Source: JBFWIW01 sp050253535 (GTDB lineage Bacteria; Bacillota; Clostridia; Oscillospirales; Oscillospiraceae). Taken from it: a stretch of DNA of 64,000 nt. The notes beneath the pieces are model-generated. The model ran no database searches and had not been told where the DNA came from. It saw only the letters and a list, made by a program, of their open reading frames with translations. Made by a program: the position numbers and the translations under genes. Shown piece after piece: positions 35,107 to 43,755 of the stretch; within the stretch, counting starts at the first letter, position 1; the number at the start of each line of letters is the position of its first letter. The DNA is taken from NCBI GenBank assembly GCA_050253535.1, contig JBFWIW010000003.1:1-64000 (forward strand). The letters run 5' to 3'.

Positions 35107-37419
35107 TTACTCCTCGTCTGCCCCTGCCGCCCTTCGCTCAAAGTCACTGATGAGTTCCTCCGCTATTTCCTCTGTCTCTCCCTCCGCGCGGATAATCAGG
35201 GCCTCGCGGTCAAATCTGGGCGTTATGTGCACCCAGCCGCGGCCTGTGTTGACACGCATGCCTTCGAAGAGCTCCGCCGCCATCTCGCAGCAAGAATCCG
35301 CAAGGCAGCGCATCGCGCGGCCTCGTCCCTCCCGCACCGCGACCTCGCGCTCGGCTGACGAAAAATGCGGCGCCCTCCCGCAGACGGCTGCAAGGCTCTC
35401 GCCGCGCTTTGCGAGATAAGAACATATCCGTACGGCGGAGCAGGCCGCGTCACGCATAAAACCCTGATTAATATAGAGCTCTTCCGCCTCGGTTCCGTCG
35501 CGCCCAAGGCGAAGTATCCGCCCTTCGAACCTTTTTGCCAGCGTCTCCAGTGCCGCCGGAGCGCCGTACGGTGCGGCGACAGTCTTTTCCCCTCGCTCAA
35601 ATTCCGTTAGCGCGAGGACAAGCATAAGCGTCCCGAAGTCCCTTTTTCTGCCCTCCTCGTCATATGCGGAGAGAGAAAAACCGTCGGGAGAGGCCTCAAA
35701 AGAGAGAACTCCCGTGCGCTTCTCGCACAGCTGTACGCCTGCAAGGCACAAGGCGTCCTTCAACGCGCGGTTTTCCGCGCCGCGCCCCGAGACTGAGACT
35801 GTAATGTTCGCCTTAGTTCCGAATTTCGCGCCCATAGCCCAGGAGGCATACGCCTCCGGAATACCGGTAACGCGTGTAAGCTTTCCCATATTAACTGCAG
35901 GAACCCAGGTTACGTCCCCGCCCGATTTGGACATCACTTTTCGCTGTCCCTCGCGCGACAAGAGAGTTCCTCCCGCGCCGAAGAATTCGGCGGAAACGTT
36001 CCCTCCGCTCTGATTGAAGAATACCGTGAGTGGCAGCCCAAGGAGCCTCCCCGTAAAGGACACCGCCGCCGCAGTGGACGCGTCTGTCTCCGTAACATCT
36101 CCGCCGGCGGCGCATACGCCACATGAAAACGCCGCGGAGAGCACCCTCGCCGCCTCGCCGCCGCAGTGCGAGACGCCAACCTTTTTCCACAAAGCGCTGC
36201 CCGCGCCCAAAAGAGCCGCGTTCACCGGTGTTACCGCGGCTCCCGCCTCGCCCGAAACGGCACTGCCCGCGCCGAAATCCAGCTCGGTCTGTACCGGTAT
36301 GCCTACGAGGCTGCCCGTCACCCTCGTGCCAAAGGGGACCTCTCTCTCCGGCCAGACCTTTACGTTTTCAGCGATAACGCACTCGTCACCGACAATTGCT
36401 TTGGCGCCGACGACACTGCCGGCCTCGGCTAGGGCGTTTATTCCGATGACCGCGCCCTCGTCAATAACGCTTCCCGACGCCCGCGCGCCATTTTTCAGCG
36501 CCGCACCCAAAACGGCGCTCCCTTCGATATGCACATTGTCGCCCAGAACACAGCCGGCGCCGACAAAGGCGCCAGGTCCGATAACCGCACCGTGCCCTAT
36601 CTTAACATTTTCACCGATATATACGGGCGGCGTAACTTTCGCGTCATGGGGTATCTTCGATGCGGATCGGACTCCCTCTTCTTTTACAGGTGCGGAAAGA
36701 GGAATTTTCACCTTCCCTTTTAATACGTCCATACAGCAGCCGAGATAAGCCTTCGCGCTTCCCACGTCGCACCAGTAACCGTCCGCGCGCACGCCGTAAA
36801 TCCGTCGTCCTTCGGCAAGCAGTTTTGGGAACAGATCCCGCCCGAAATCATAGTTTTTCCCCTCCGGTATTTCGGAGAGGACGGAGTTTTTTATGATATA
36901 TATCCCCGTGTTCACAAGGTCGGTGACGACCCCGTCCCACGCGGGTTTTTCCACGAAGCGCTCTATCCGCCCGTCCCTTCCCGTCACGGCGAGGCCGTAT
37001 TCCAGCGGTTCGGCGGCACCGCAGAGGACTATCGTAACCTCAGCGTCCTTCCGGCGGTGAAATTCCGCACAGGCTTTGAGGTCAAAGTCGCAGACCGCGT
37101 CACCTGATATAACGATGAAATCCTCACCGTTCAAAAAATCGGCACACGAGCGGACGCTTCCTGCGGTGCCCAGCGGTTCGCGTTCAACGCGGCTTTCTAT
37201 TCTCATTCCGAAGTTGCTTCCGTCGCCGAAATACCCGGTCACACAGTCGGGCATATAGCGAAGCGTAAGGCACACCTCTGTCATTGCGTTTTGCTTTAAA
37301 AGCGCCAAAATGTATTCCAAAACCGGCTTGTCCATAAGATTGATCATCGGTTTAGGGCGGTTTATAGTGAGAGGCCGGAGCCTTGTTCCTTCACCGCCGG
37401 CCATTACTATCGCTTTCAT
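35107..37419 (-). CDS. Sugar-1-phosphate nucleotidyltransferase fused to a degenerate phosphomannomutase-like domain
   Basis: Residues 1-~235 are a nucleotidyltransferase of the mannose-1-phosphate guanylyltransferase type (MAGGEGTRLRPLTINRPKPM, SGDAVCDFD, EKPAWDG). Residues ~255-370 are a left-handed hexapeptide beta-helix (IGHGAVIGPGAFVGAGCVLG). Residues ~390-770 align in order with phosphohexomutases, but where the catalytic TASHNP loop should be the sequence reads NQSGGNVSAEFFGAGG, and no DGDGDR metal loop is present. The mutase half therefore looks inactive and perhaps regulatory. GGAGG lies seven bases before the ATG. Related fusions of about 800 residues occur in Firmicutes and cyanobacteria. 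GDP-mannose synthesis is the likely but unproven role. The C-terminal half is very Ala/Arg/Glu-rich and GC-rich. Confidence 0.8.
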   Translation of the reverse strand: MKAIVMAGGEGTRLRPLTINRPKPMINLMDKPVLEYILALLKQNAMTEVCLTLRYMPDCVTGYFGDGSNFGMRIESRVEREPLGTAGSVRSCADFLNGEDFIVISGDAVCDFDLKACAEFHRRKDAEVTIVLCGAAEPLEYGLAVTGRDGRIERFVEKPAWDGVVTDLVNTGIYIIKNSVLSEIPEGKNYDFGRDLFPKLLAEGRRIYGVRADGYWCDVGSAKAYLGCCMDVLKGKVKIPLSAPVKEEGVRSASKIPHDAKVTPPVYIGENVKIGHGAVIGPGAFVGAGCVLGDNVHIEGSAVLGAALKNGARASGSVIDEGAVIGINALAEAGSVVGAKAIVGDECVIAENVKVWPEREVPFGTRVTGSLVGIPVQTELDFGAGSAVSGEAGAAVTPVNAALLGAGSALWKKVGVSHCGGEAARVLSAAFSCGVCAAGGDVTETDASTAAAVSFTGRLLGLPLTVFFNQSGGNVSAEFFGAGGTLLSREGQRKVMSKSGGDVTWVPAVNMGKLTRVTGIPEAYASWAMGAKFGTKANITVSVSGRGAENRALKDALCLAGVQLCEKRTGVLSFEASPDGFSLSAYDEEGRKRDFGTLMLVLALTEFERGEKTVAAPYGAPAALETLAKRFEGRILRLGRDGTEAEELYINQGFMRDAACSAVRICSYLAKRGESLAAVCGRAPHFSSAEREVAVREGRGRAMRCLADSCCEMAAELFEGMRVNTGRGWVHITPRFDREALIIRAEGETEEIAEELISDFERRAAGADEE

Positions 37420-37517
37420 TTAAGTTCCTCCCTGCCTTTTCATCTTCGGATATCCTTTCCCGAAAAGGCAAAGATTATAAGAGCGAGAGCATTTTGCGCC
37501 GAATTTTAATATTATTA

Positions 37518-37546
37518 TTGTACTGTGCACGAAAACTTGGTATAAT
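37518..37546 (+). promoter_or_regulatory. Promoter of gdpP
   Basis: -35 TTGTAC (37518-37523), 17-base spacer, consensus -10 TATAAT (37541-37546) preceded by TGG, i.e. an extended -10. The start codon follows within about 40 bases. Confidence 0.8.
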
Positions 37547-37583
37547 TTTATAATAATATTTTATTATGGGGGTAGTATGCATC

Positions 37584-39590
37584 TTGAATAAGAAAATAAA
37601 AAGGATGTTTGAGCCGAATATGCGGCTTTATTTCATACTGCTCATCGTGTTTGCGGGGGTTACTTTCTTCACCGGCAGGCAGAATAAGATACTCGCCTAT
37701 GTCGAGTTCTCTGTTATTATTTTACTTTTTCTCTATTCAAAGGTCTCGTTCCAAAAGAGGAACCGTGAACTTATTAAATATATCGAATCCGTCACACAGA
37801 ATGTCGACACCGCCGCGCGCGGCACGTTCAGCAACTTCCCGCTGCCGATGGTCATTTTCAGCATTGATGACGACAAGATAATAACCTCTAACGACAGTTT
37901 TCTTAAAATGACCGGCGACCGCGAGCATTTTTTTGAGGTACGCCTGTCTGACGTCATCCCCGTTTTTTCCTCCAAATGGCTCATGGAGGGCAAGACGGAA
38001 TGTCCGACCCTCATATCCGTAGACGATCACAAATACAGAGTATACGGCAATGTCGTGAGGGCTGAGACGGAACCCGGAGTTCGCGGCTATCTCGCGGCGC
38101 TCTATTGGGTGGACGTCACCGAGTATGCCGGAATATGCGATGAATTCATAAGTTCACGCCCCGTTTTCGCCATTATCATGCTCGACAGTTATGAAGAGTT
38201 TCTGAAAGGGCTCTCCGACAAGGAGAAATCCTTTTACCTATCTGCCATAGACGACAAGATAAGCGACTGGGCCGGCACCTGCGGCGGGTATCTCTCCAAA
38301 TATGACCGCGACCGCTATATTTTTATATTTGAGGACCGCCACCTTCAGGATTTTATAGACGGAAAATTTTCGCTTCTCGATTCCGCGCGCGAGATAGTGG
38401 GGCCCACCGGCATCCGCCTGACCATAAGCATAGGCATTGGCAAGGACGGCAAAAACCTCTCGGAGAGTTTTCAATATGCTTCCCTGGCAATAGAGATGGC
38501 GCTCTCACGCGGCGGCGACCAGGCCGTTATCAAGAACCGTTTCAGCTTTGAATTCTACGGCGGCAAGTCTTCTCAGATAGAGAAGCGCACGAAGGTCAAG
38601 TCCCGCGTAATGGCAAATTCGCTGAGCGCACTGATCCGCGATGCTTCCAAAGTTTACATTATGAGCCACAAATACGCCGATCTCGACAGCGTCGGCGCGG
38701 CAGTCGGTATATGCTGCGCCGCGAGGAAAAGGGGTAAAACCGCACACATTGTTCTCGACATGCACTCAAACGCCTCAATGCGGCTTATTGAGCGAATGCA
38801 GATGCTCCCTGAGTACGCCGGCGCGTTTATCTCCGCACAGGACGCCATCGTCGAGCTTGACGGATCGAGCCTCCTCGTCGTGGTCGACACGAACCGCCCC
38901 GAGCAGGTCGAGTCGGAGGAGCTTTTGCTCTCGGCTAACCGTGTTGCCCTCATCGACCACCACAGGCGTGCGGCCACATATATCCAGAACGCGGCTCTGA
39001 GCTTCCATGAACCGTACGCCTCCTCGGCGTCGGAGCTCGTGACCGAGCTTCTCCAATATATCGCCGATCAATCCGACATCCTCCGATACGAGGCGGAGGC
39101 GCTACTCGCCGGCATCGTCCTCGATACAAAGAATTTTACCCTTCGCACAGGCGGGCGCACCTTCGAGGCGGCGGCATTTCTGCGCCGCGCGGGTGCTGAT
39201 ACAACGGAAGTCAAGCGGCTTTTGCAGACCGACCTCAAGACTGCGGTGGAGCGATATTCCATCATTCAGGAGGCAAAGGTATACAAGGCCGGTATAGCCA
39301 TAGCGGCCCCAGACACGGTGGAAAACCGCATAATAGCGGCGCAGGCCGCTGATGAACTGCTTAATATCTCAGGCATATTTGCTTCTTTTGTCGTGTTCCC
39401 CGACCACGATACGGTAACGATATCCGCGCGCTCGCTCGGCGACATAAACGTGCAGCTTATCGTGGAAAAACTGGGCGGTGGAGGCAACAAATCTACTGCG
39501 GGAGCGCAGATCTCCGGCAAATCCATGGAGGAGGTCATGGACGATCTTCTCATTGTTATAGACAAATATCTTGAAGACCGCGGCGAATGA
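37584..39590 (+). CDS. gdpP: Cyclic-di-AMP phosphodiesterase GdpP (DHH/DHHA1 family)
   Basis: Membrane enzyme that hydrolyses c-di-AMP. Two membrane helices near the N-terminus are followed by a PAS-like domain (~residues 75-170), a degenerate GGDEF domain (~170-320) and the DHH/DHHA1 phosphodiesterase (SHKYADLDSVGAAVG, VVVDTNRPEQVE, ALIDHHRRA, C-terminal GGGNKSTAGAQ). The TTG at 37584 gives the family-like N-terminus LNKKIKRMFEPN, and the GGGGG at 37568-37572 can serve it. An in-frame ATG at 37566 has no upstream site and is the alternative. Predicted 668 residues. It stands first in the conserved gdpP-rplI-dnaB order. Confidence 0.93.
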   Translation: MNKKIKRMFEPNMRLYFILLIVFAGVTFFTGRQNKILAYVEFSVIILLFLYSKVSFQKRNRELIKYIESVTQNVDTAARGTFSNFPLPMVIFSIDDDKIITSNDSFLKMTGDREHFFEVRLSDVIPVFSSKWLMEGKTECPTLISVDDHKYRVYGNVVRAETEPGVRGYLAALYWVDVTEYAGICDEFISSRPVFAIIMLDSYEEFLKGLSDKEKSFYLSAIDDKISDWAGTCGGYLSKYDRDRYIFIFEDRHLQDFIDGKFSLLDSAREIVGPTGIRLTISIGIGKDGKNLSESFQYASLAIEMALSRGGDQAVIKNRFSFEFYGGKSSQIEKRTKVKSRVMANSLSALIRDASKVYIMSHKYADLDSVGAAVGICCAARKRGKTAHIVLDMHSNASMRLIERMQMLPEYAGAFISAQDAIVELDGSSLLVVVDTNRPEQVESEELLLSANRVALIDHHRRAATYIQNAALSFHEPYASSASELVTELLQYIADQSDILRYEAEALLAGIVLDTKNFTLRTGGRTFEAAAFLRRAGADTTEVKRLLQTDLKTAVERYSIIQEAKVYKAGIAIAAPDTVENRIIAAQAADELLNISGIFASFVVFPDHDTVTISARSLGDINVQLIVEKLGGGGNKSTAGAQISGKSMEEVMDDLLIVIDKYLEDRGE

Positions 39591-39604
39591 TTGCCGACAC
39601 TCAA

Positions 39605-39760
39605 TAAGGATAAAATAAGTTTGAAACAAGTTCAAACTTATTTGATTTATATGCGTATTGCTCGCCCGCAAGCGGGCAACCGCAAAACATGCACACTATG
39701 GCCATTGCGTTATATGGTTATTTTGTGCCTGTAGTACAGATGAAAGGAATGGACACATAA
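39605..39760 (+). promoter_or_regulatory. rplI leader RNA, member of a repeated structured leader family
   Basis: Visible helices: 13-bp AAATAAGTTTGAA/TTCAAACTTATTT (39613-39625, 39631-39643); TGCG/CGCA (39652-39655, 39681-39684) enclosing GCCCG/CGGGC (39664-39677); GCACA/TGTGC (39691-39695, 39724-39728) enclosing GGCCAT with ATGGTT via two G-U pairs (39700-39705, 39714-39719); CTGT/ACAG just before AAAGGAATGG. The region is clearly homologous to the leader at 50896-51022: 31 of 36 bases match from the TGCG arm to CGCAAAA, and AAAGGAATGG stands 12 bases before the ORF in both once GG is excluded. A 27-codon frame (39651-39734, starting MRIARPQAG) overlaps it, and the dagK copy has a similar frame. 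Confidence 0.65.
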
Positions 39761-40207
39761 ATGAAAGTGATATTACAGCAGGATGTAAAAGGCCAGGGCA
39801 AGAAGGGCCAGATGATAGAGGTCTCGGACGGTTACGCCAGGAACTTCCTTATTCCCAGGAAGCTCGCCGTAACGGCGACTGCCGACAATATGAACGCGAT
39901 GAAGACTGCCGAGAAGGCACGCCTCGCGCAGATCGAGCGCGAAAAGGCGGAGGCGAAGGCCACAGCCGTAAAACTTGAGAGCTGCCTCGTAAAGATCCCG
40001 GCCAAGGCCGGTGCCAAGGGCAAGCTTTTCGGCTCAGTTACATCCAAGGAAATCTCCGAGGCGCTCGAGGCGCAGTATGGCATCACCATTGAGAAGAATA
40101 AAATCACCCTGCCCGAAGCAATCAAGGCTTTTGGCACGTATGAAGTAAAATGCAAACTCGGCTATGAGGTCTCCGGCGTCATAAATGTCATCGTAACAGA
40201 AGATTAA
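39761..40207 (+). CDS. rplI: 50S ribosomal protein L9
   Basis: Primary 23S rRNA-binding protein that extends from the L1 stalk base; influences frame maintenance. The N-terminal domain signature MKVILQQDVKGQGKKGQMIEV... is followed by the long helix rich in Lys/Glu/Ala and the C-terminal domain IEKNKITLPEAIKAFGTYEV. Length 148 is typical. It lies between gdpP and dnaB as in many Firmicutes, separated from both by structured leaders. Confidence 0.98.
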   Translation: MKVILQQDVKGQGKKGQMIEVSDGYARNFLIPRKLAVTATADNMNAMKTAEKARLAQIEREKAEAKATAVKLESCLVKIPAKAGAKGKLFGSVTSKEISEALEAQYGITIEKNKITLPEAIKAFGTYEVKCKLGYEVSGVINVIVTED

Positions 40208-40337
40208 AAATTTTGAATCTGGTTCAAGCTTCATTTAATAGTGCTTACCGCCCGCGGGTGGTAAGCCGCGGCTCACATATATTACACAATATCCAAAGGT
40301 CTGAATTTAAGCATGACATTTCGGCAGGTGAACAGAT
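40208..40337 (+). promoter_or_regulatory. dnaB leader RNA, related to the rplI and dagK leaders
   Basis: GTTCAAGCTTCATTTAATAG (from 40222) and the bases after it match the dagK leader block at 50896-50918 in 19 of 23 positions. A TTGAA/TTCAA hairpin (40213-40227) precedes a 10-bp stem GCTTACCGCC/GGTGGTAAGC (40243-40266, one G-U). The arm TTACCGCC can instead pair with GGCAGGTGA (40323-40331, one bulge), which contains the dnaB Shine-Dalgarno. The middle portion has diverged from the other copies. Confidence 0.55.
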
Positions 40338-41681
40338 ATGGATGAACTCTTAGCAAAACAGATGCCCCACAGCGTCGAGGCGGAGCAGGCCGTCCTCGGT
40401 TCCATGCTCATAGACTCGCGCTGTGTGCCGGAGGTTATCGGGAAGCTCCGTCCCGGAGATTTCTATGTCAAAATGAACAGAGAAATATTCGATACGATCT
40501 ACTCCATGTTCAACTATTCCATGGTCATAGATCCGGTCACCGTCCTGGAACAGATGAAAATAAACGGGGTCTACAATAAAGATACCTCCTCCCCTTATAT
40601 CTTTGAGCTCATGAACATTACTCCAACCGCAGCGAATGTCATGGAATATGCCGCCATTGTACGTGATAAAGCGCTTCTCCGCGCAGTGGCTGAGGCCGGG
40701 AACGATATCTCCGGCATGGCGATGGAGGGCGCGGGCGAGGCTGCCGAGATATTGGAGGCGGCTGAAAAAAAGATATACGCGCTCCGTCAGGGCCGTACCG
40801 ACGGCGGACTGGAGCCCGTATCAAAGGTACTCATCGACGTATACAATCAGCTCTCCGAGGCGGCGAAGCGCACCGAGAGCATACCCGGTTATTCGACCGG
40901 ACTCATCGACCTTGACAACAGCATAATGGGCCTCAACAAATCGGATCTGATTATAATCGCCGCACGTCCCGGCATGGGCAAGACCAGTATCGCGCTCAAT
41001 ATAGCGATGCACGTCGCCAAGACCTCGAATAAGACGGTCGCTATTTTTTCACTTGAAATGTCACGCGAACAGCTGGGCATGCGCCTTCTGTCGGGAGAGA
41101 GTTTTGTAAACGGCAAAAAGCTCCAGACCGGCAGGCTAACGCCGGCAGAGTGGAAAAAAATTCTGGACGCCTCCGCCGCCATAAGCAAAGCGGACCTGCG
41201 GATAGACGACAACCCCTCCCTCTCTGTCGCAGATATGAACGCCCAGTGCCGCAGAATTAAAGATTTAGGCCTCGTGGTTATTGATTACCTCCAGCTCATG
41301 CAGTCGGCCGGCAGCGGGACAAAATATTCCGGCGAAAACCGCCAGCAGGTCGTGAGTGATATAAGCCGCATGCTTAAGATAATGGCAAAGGAGCTTAACG
41401 TCCCGGTCATCTGCCTGTCGCAGCTCTCGCGAGCGGGGAAAGACCGCGCGGACAAGCGCCCAATCCTATCCGACCTGCGCGAGTCAGGCGCTATTGAGCA
41501 GGACGCCGACATCGTCCTCGGCCTCTATCTGGAAGCACATTACAACAAGGAAACAGAGAACCCAAATCTTGCCGAGTGTATAATACTTAAAAACCGCCGT
41601 GGCGAGACGGGTAATATAGAGCTCCAGTGGCTGCCGGAGTACACCACCTACGCCTCTGTTGAGCGTCGATATACCGAGTGA
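40338..41681 (+). CDS. dnaB: Replicative DNA helicase DnaB
   Basis: Hexameric helicase that unwinds the replication fork. The N-terminal primase-interacting domain (PHSVEAEQAVLGSMLID) and the RecA-like motor are intact: Walker A ARPGMGKTSIALNIA near residue 210, IFSLEMSREQLGMRLL, DYLQLMQ, and SQLSRAGKDRADKRPILSDL. Length 447 is normal. AGGTGA precedes the ATG, within potential leader pairing. It is followed by tilS. Confidence 0.98.
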   Translation: MDELLAKQMPHSVEAEQAVLGSMLIDSRCVPEVIGKLRPGDFYVKMNREIFDTIYSMFNYSMVIDPVTVLEQMKINGVYNKDTSSPYIFELMNITPTAANVMEYAAIVRDKALLRAVAEAGNDISGMAMEGAGEAAEILEAAEKKIYALRQGRTDGGLEPVSKVLIDVYNQLSEAAKRTESIPGYSTGLIDLDNSIMGLNKSDLIIIAARPGMGKTSIALNIAMHVAKTSNKTVAIFSLEMSREQLGMRLLSGESFVNGKKLQTGRLTPAEWKKILDASAAISKADLRIDDNPSLSVADMNAQCRRIKDLGLVVIDYLQLMQSAGSGTKYSGENRQQVVSDISRMLKIMAKELNVPVICLSQLSRAGKDRADKRPILSDLRESGAIEQDADIVLGLYLEAHYNKETENPNLAECIILKNRRGETGNIELQWLPEYTTYASVERRYTE

Positions 41682-41819
41682 CCGGCTTGAAAGAATTCAC
41701 CTCTGCCAATATAATACGCCCATTCCTCGCTGTGTAAGCTGCAGCCGGAATGGAGGCGCAAACCTCCCGTGCGGGATGATATCACTGCAATCTGTGCGTA
41801 AAGCGAATGGATGTTTTAA
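41682..41819 (+). promoter_or_regulatory. Structured tilS leader, possible divergent member of the leader family
   Basis: A long hairpin pairs CGCCCATTCC (41717-41726) with GGAATG-GA-GGCG (41747-41758), with GCTG/CAGC inside. CCATTC (41720-41725) can alternatively pair with GAATGG (41805-41810) just before the start codon. CGCA (41757-41760) can pair TGCG (41795-41798) around a CCCG/CGGG hairpin. The element begins with a short TGAA/TTCA hairpin. Sequence similarity to the other leaders is limited. Confidence 0.4.
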
Positions 41820-43178
41820 ATGTACAAAGACCCCGTTATTCAAAAGCTTTTGGAACTTTCGGAAAAACATAATATGCTGCCGCGGGGTTCCCTGATCCTC
41901 GCTGCCGTCTCAGGCGGGGCCGATTCCATGTGCCTGCTCGCCGCTTTGCTGTCTGTTTCCGGTGAGCTTGGTATACGGGTTGCGGCGGCGCATTATAATC
42001 ACCGCATCCGCGGTGAGTCCTCCGACGGAGACGAGAACTTCGTAGCGGACTTCTGCCGCGAAAACGGCGTCCAATGCTGTATAGGAAGCGGCGACGTTTT
42101 AGGAACCGCTGCGGAAACCTCCCGCGGAGTCGAAGAGACAGCGCGGGAAATGCGCTACGCTTTTTTTGAGGAAACAGCAGTAAAAATCGGCGCTTCCCGT
42201 ATTGCGACGGCCCATACGGCCTGCGACAACGCAGAGACCGTTCTTCTCAATATCACCCGGGGTGCCGGTCTCCGCGGCCTTTGCGGCATCCCGCCGGTAC
42301 GCGGCAAAATCGTCCGGCCGCTTCTGGCCGCGGCGCGCGGCGAGATTGAGGAATATCTGCGTGCAAAAAACATCCCCCACCGCGAAGATGCTACAAACGC
42401 GGAGGATATCTACACCAGAAACCGTATACGCCACAGTGTCATTCCGGTGCTCTCTGAAATAAACCCCGCGTTTTTCGCCGGCATATCATCCATGACGGAG
42501 CTTCTCGCCGGTGATGAGGATTACCTGACCTCACTCGCCGAGGATTTTATCAAAAAAAACAGCGTAAAAAACCGCCTGCCGGTGTCAGGCGTACTCTCTC
42601 TGCCCCTCTCCGTCTCGCGTCGGGTAATAAGGCTGTTTTCAGGCCGTGAACTCTCCCAGGTACATGTTGGGGCGGTTCTTGACCTGTGCCGTTCCGAATG
42701 TCCCTCGAGCGAGGTGCAGCTTCCCGGAATCACGGTCTTGCGAGAATATGGTGACATTGTCTTCGGGGAAAGGCCCGAGAGGGAGCCCTTCAAGCCTTTT
42801 TTCATATCACCCGGCGAGAGAGCCGTTATTCCTGGCACGGGTCTCACGGTGTCCTGCGGCGAGGCGGAATATGATTCAAAAATTCATAAATCGTTTAATA
42901 CTTTCCTATTTAAAAAGAGCGCTATCTGTGGTAGAATTACCATCAGGTCTCGCTCATCCGGCGATAAAATAGCGCTTTTAGGCAGGAATGGCACAAAAAG
43001 CCTGAAAAAAGCTTTTATAGAACACCGTATACCGGCAAAGAGCAGAGATTATATCCCTGTTGTTGCCGATGAGGACGGCATTCTGGCGGTTTTCGGACTC
43101 GGACCGGGGACTCGCGCCGCGGCGTCACCCGGCGATAAGGTATTAAAAATCTCATTCGAGGAGAACATCTTAAAGTGA
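41820..43178 (+). CDS. tilS: tRNA(Ile)-lysidine synthetase TilS
   Basis: Adds lysine to C34 of the minor tRNA-Ile(CAU), changing both codon recognition and charging. The PP-loop motif AAVSGGADSMCLL is at about residues 29-41, and HYNHRIRGESSDGDENFV and IATAHTACDNAETVLLNITRGAGL follow. The 452 residues include the C-terminal substrate domains (SGDKIALLGRNGTKSLKKAF). The stop overlaps the hpt start by four bases (GTGA), so the pair is coupled as in Bacillus tilS-hpt-ftsH. Confidence 0.96.
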   Translation: MYKDPVIQKLLELSEKHNMLPRGSLILAAVSGGADSMCLLAALLSVSGELGIRVAAAHYNHRIRGESSDGDENFVADFCRENGVQCCIGSGDVLGTAAETSRGVEETAREMRYAFFEETAVKIGASRIATAHTACDNAETVLLNITRGAGLRGLCGIPPVRGKIVRPLLAAARGEIEEYLRAKNIPHREDATNAEDIYTRNRIRHSVIPVLSEINPAFFAGISSMTELLAGDEDYLTSLAEDFIKKNSVKNRLPVSGVLSLPLSVSRRVIRLFSGRELSQVHVGAVLDLCRSECPSSEVQLPGITVLREYGDIVFGERPEREPFKPFFISPGERAVIPGTGLTVSCGEAEYDSKIHKSFNTFLFKKSAICGRITIRSRSSGDKIALLGRNGTKSLKKAFIEHRIPAKSRDYIPVVADEDGILAVFGLGPGTRAAASPGDKVLKISFEENILK

Positions 43179-43714
43179 ATAAAGATATTGAACGGATATT
43201 TTTCTCCGCAGAGGAGATAAAACATAGAGTATGTGAGCTCGGCACCCAGATCAGCGCAGACTATAAGGATAAGGAACCTGTTTTTGTCGGTGTTCTCAAG
43301 GGTTCGTTTGTATTCATGGCAGACCTGATGCGCTGCATAGACATAAATTGCCTCATCGACTTTATGGCCGTATCATCTTACGGCAGCGGTACCAAGACGA
43401 CGGGCGCCGTCAGTATTACGAAGGACCTCGGAAACGACATACACGACCGCCATGTCATAATTATAGAAGACATCCTCGATTCCGGCGTTACTCTTTCCTA
43501 TTTAAAAAAATATCTCTCTGTAAGAAAGCCCGCCTCTATTTCCATCTGTACCCTTCTCGACAAACCATCCCGCAGAAAGGCGGATATAAAACCCGATTAT
43601 ACCGGTTTTGAGTGCCCCGACGCCTTTATTGTCGGATACGGCCTTGACTATGCGGAGAAGTACAGGAACCTCCCGTACATAGGCGTCCTCAAGCCTGAAA
43701 TATATGCTGACTAA
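43175..43714 (+). CDS. hpt: Hypoxanthine(-guanine) phosphoribosyltransferase
   Basis: Purine salvage enzyme: hypoxanthine or guanine plus PRPP to IMP or GMP. GTG start overlapping the tilS stop; GAGGAG lies 11 bases upstream. Motifs: VGVLKGSFVFMADL (loop I), SSYGSGTKTTG (flexible loop) and the PRPP motif VIIIEDILDSGVTL near residue 100. Length 179 is typical. It lies between tilS and ftsH, an order conserved in Firmicutes. Confidence 0.97.
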   Translation: MNKDIERIFFSAEEIKHRVCELGTQISADYKDKEPVFVGVLKGSFVFMADLMRCIDINCLIDFMAVSSYGSGTKTTGAVSITKDLGNDIHDRHVIIIEDILDSGVTLSYLKKYLSVRKPASISICTLLDKPSRRKADIKPDYTGFECPDAFIVGYGLDYAEKYRNLPYIGVLKPEIYAD

Positions 43715-43755
43715 AGCGACAGTCCCCATTCCAAATTGAAAGAAGTGATATTTGC

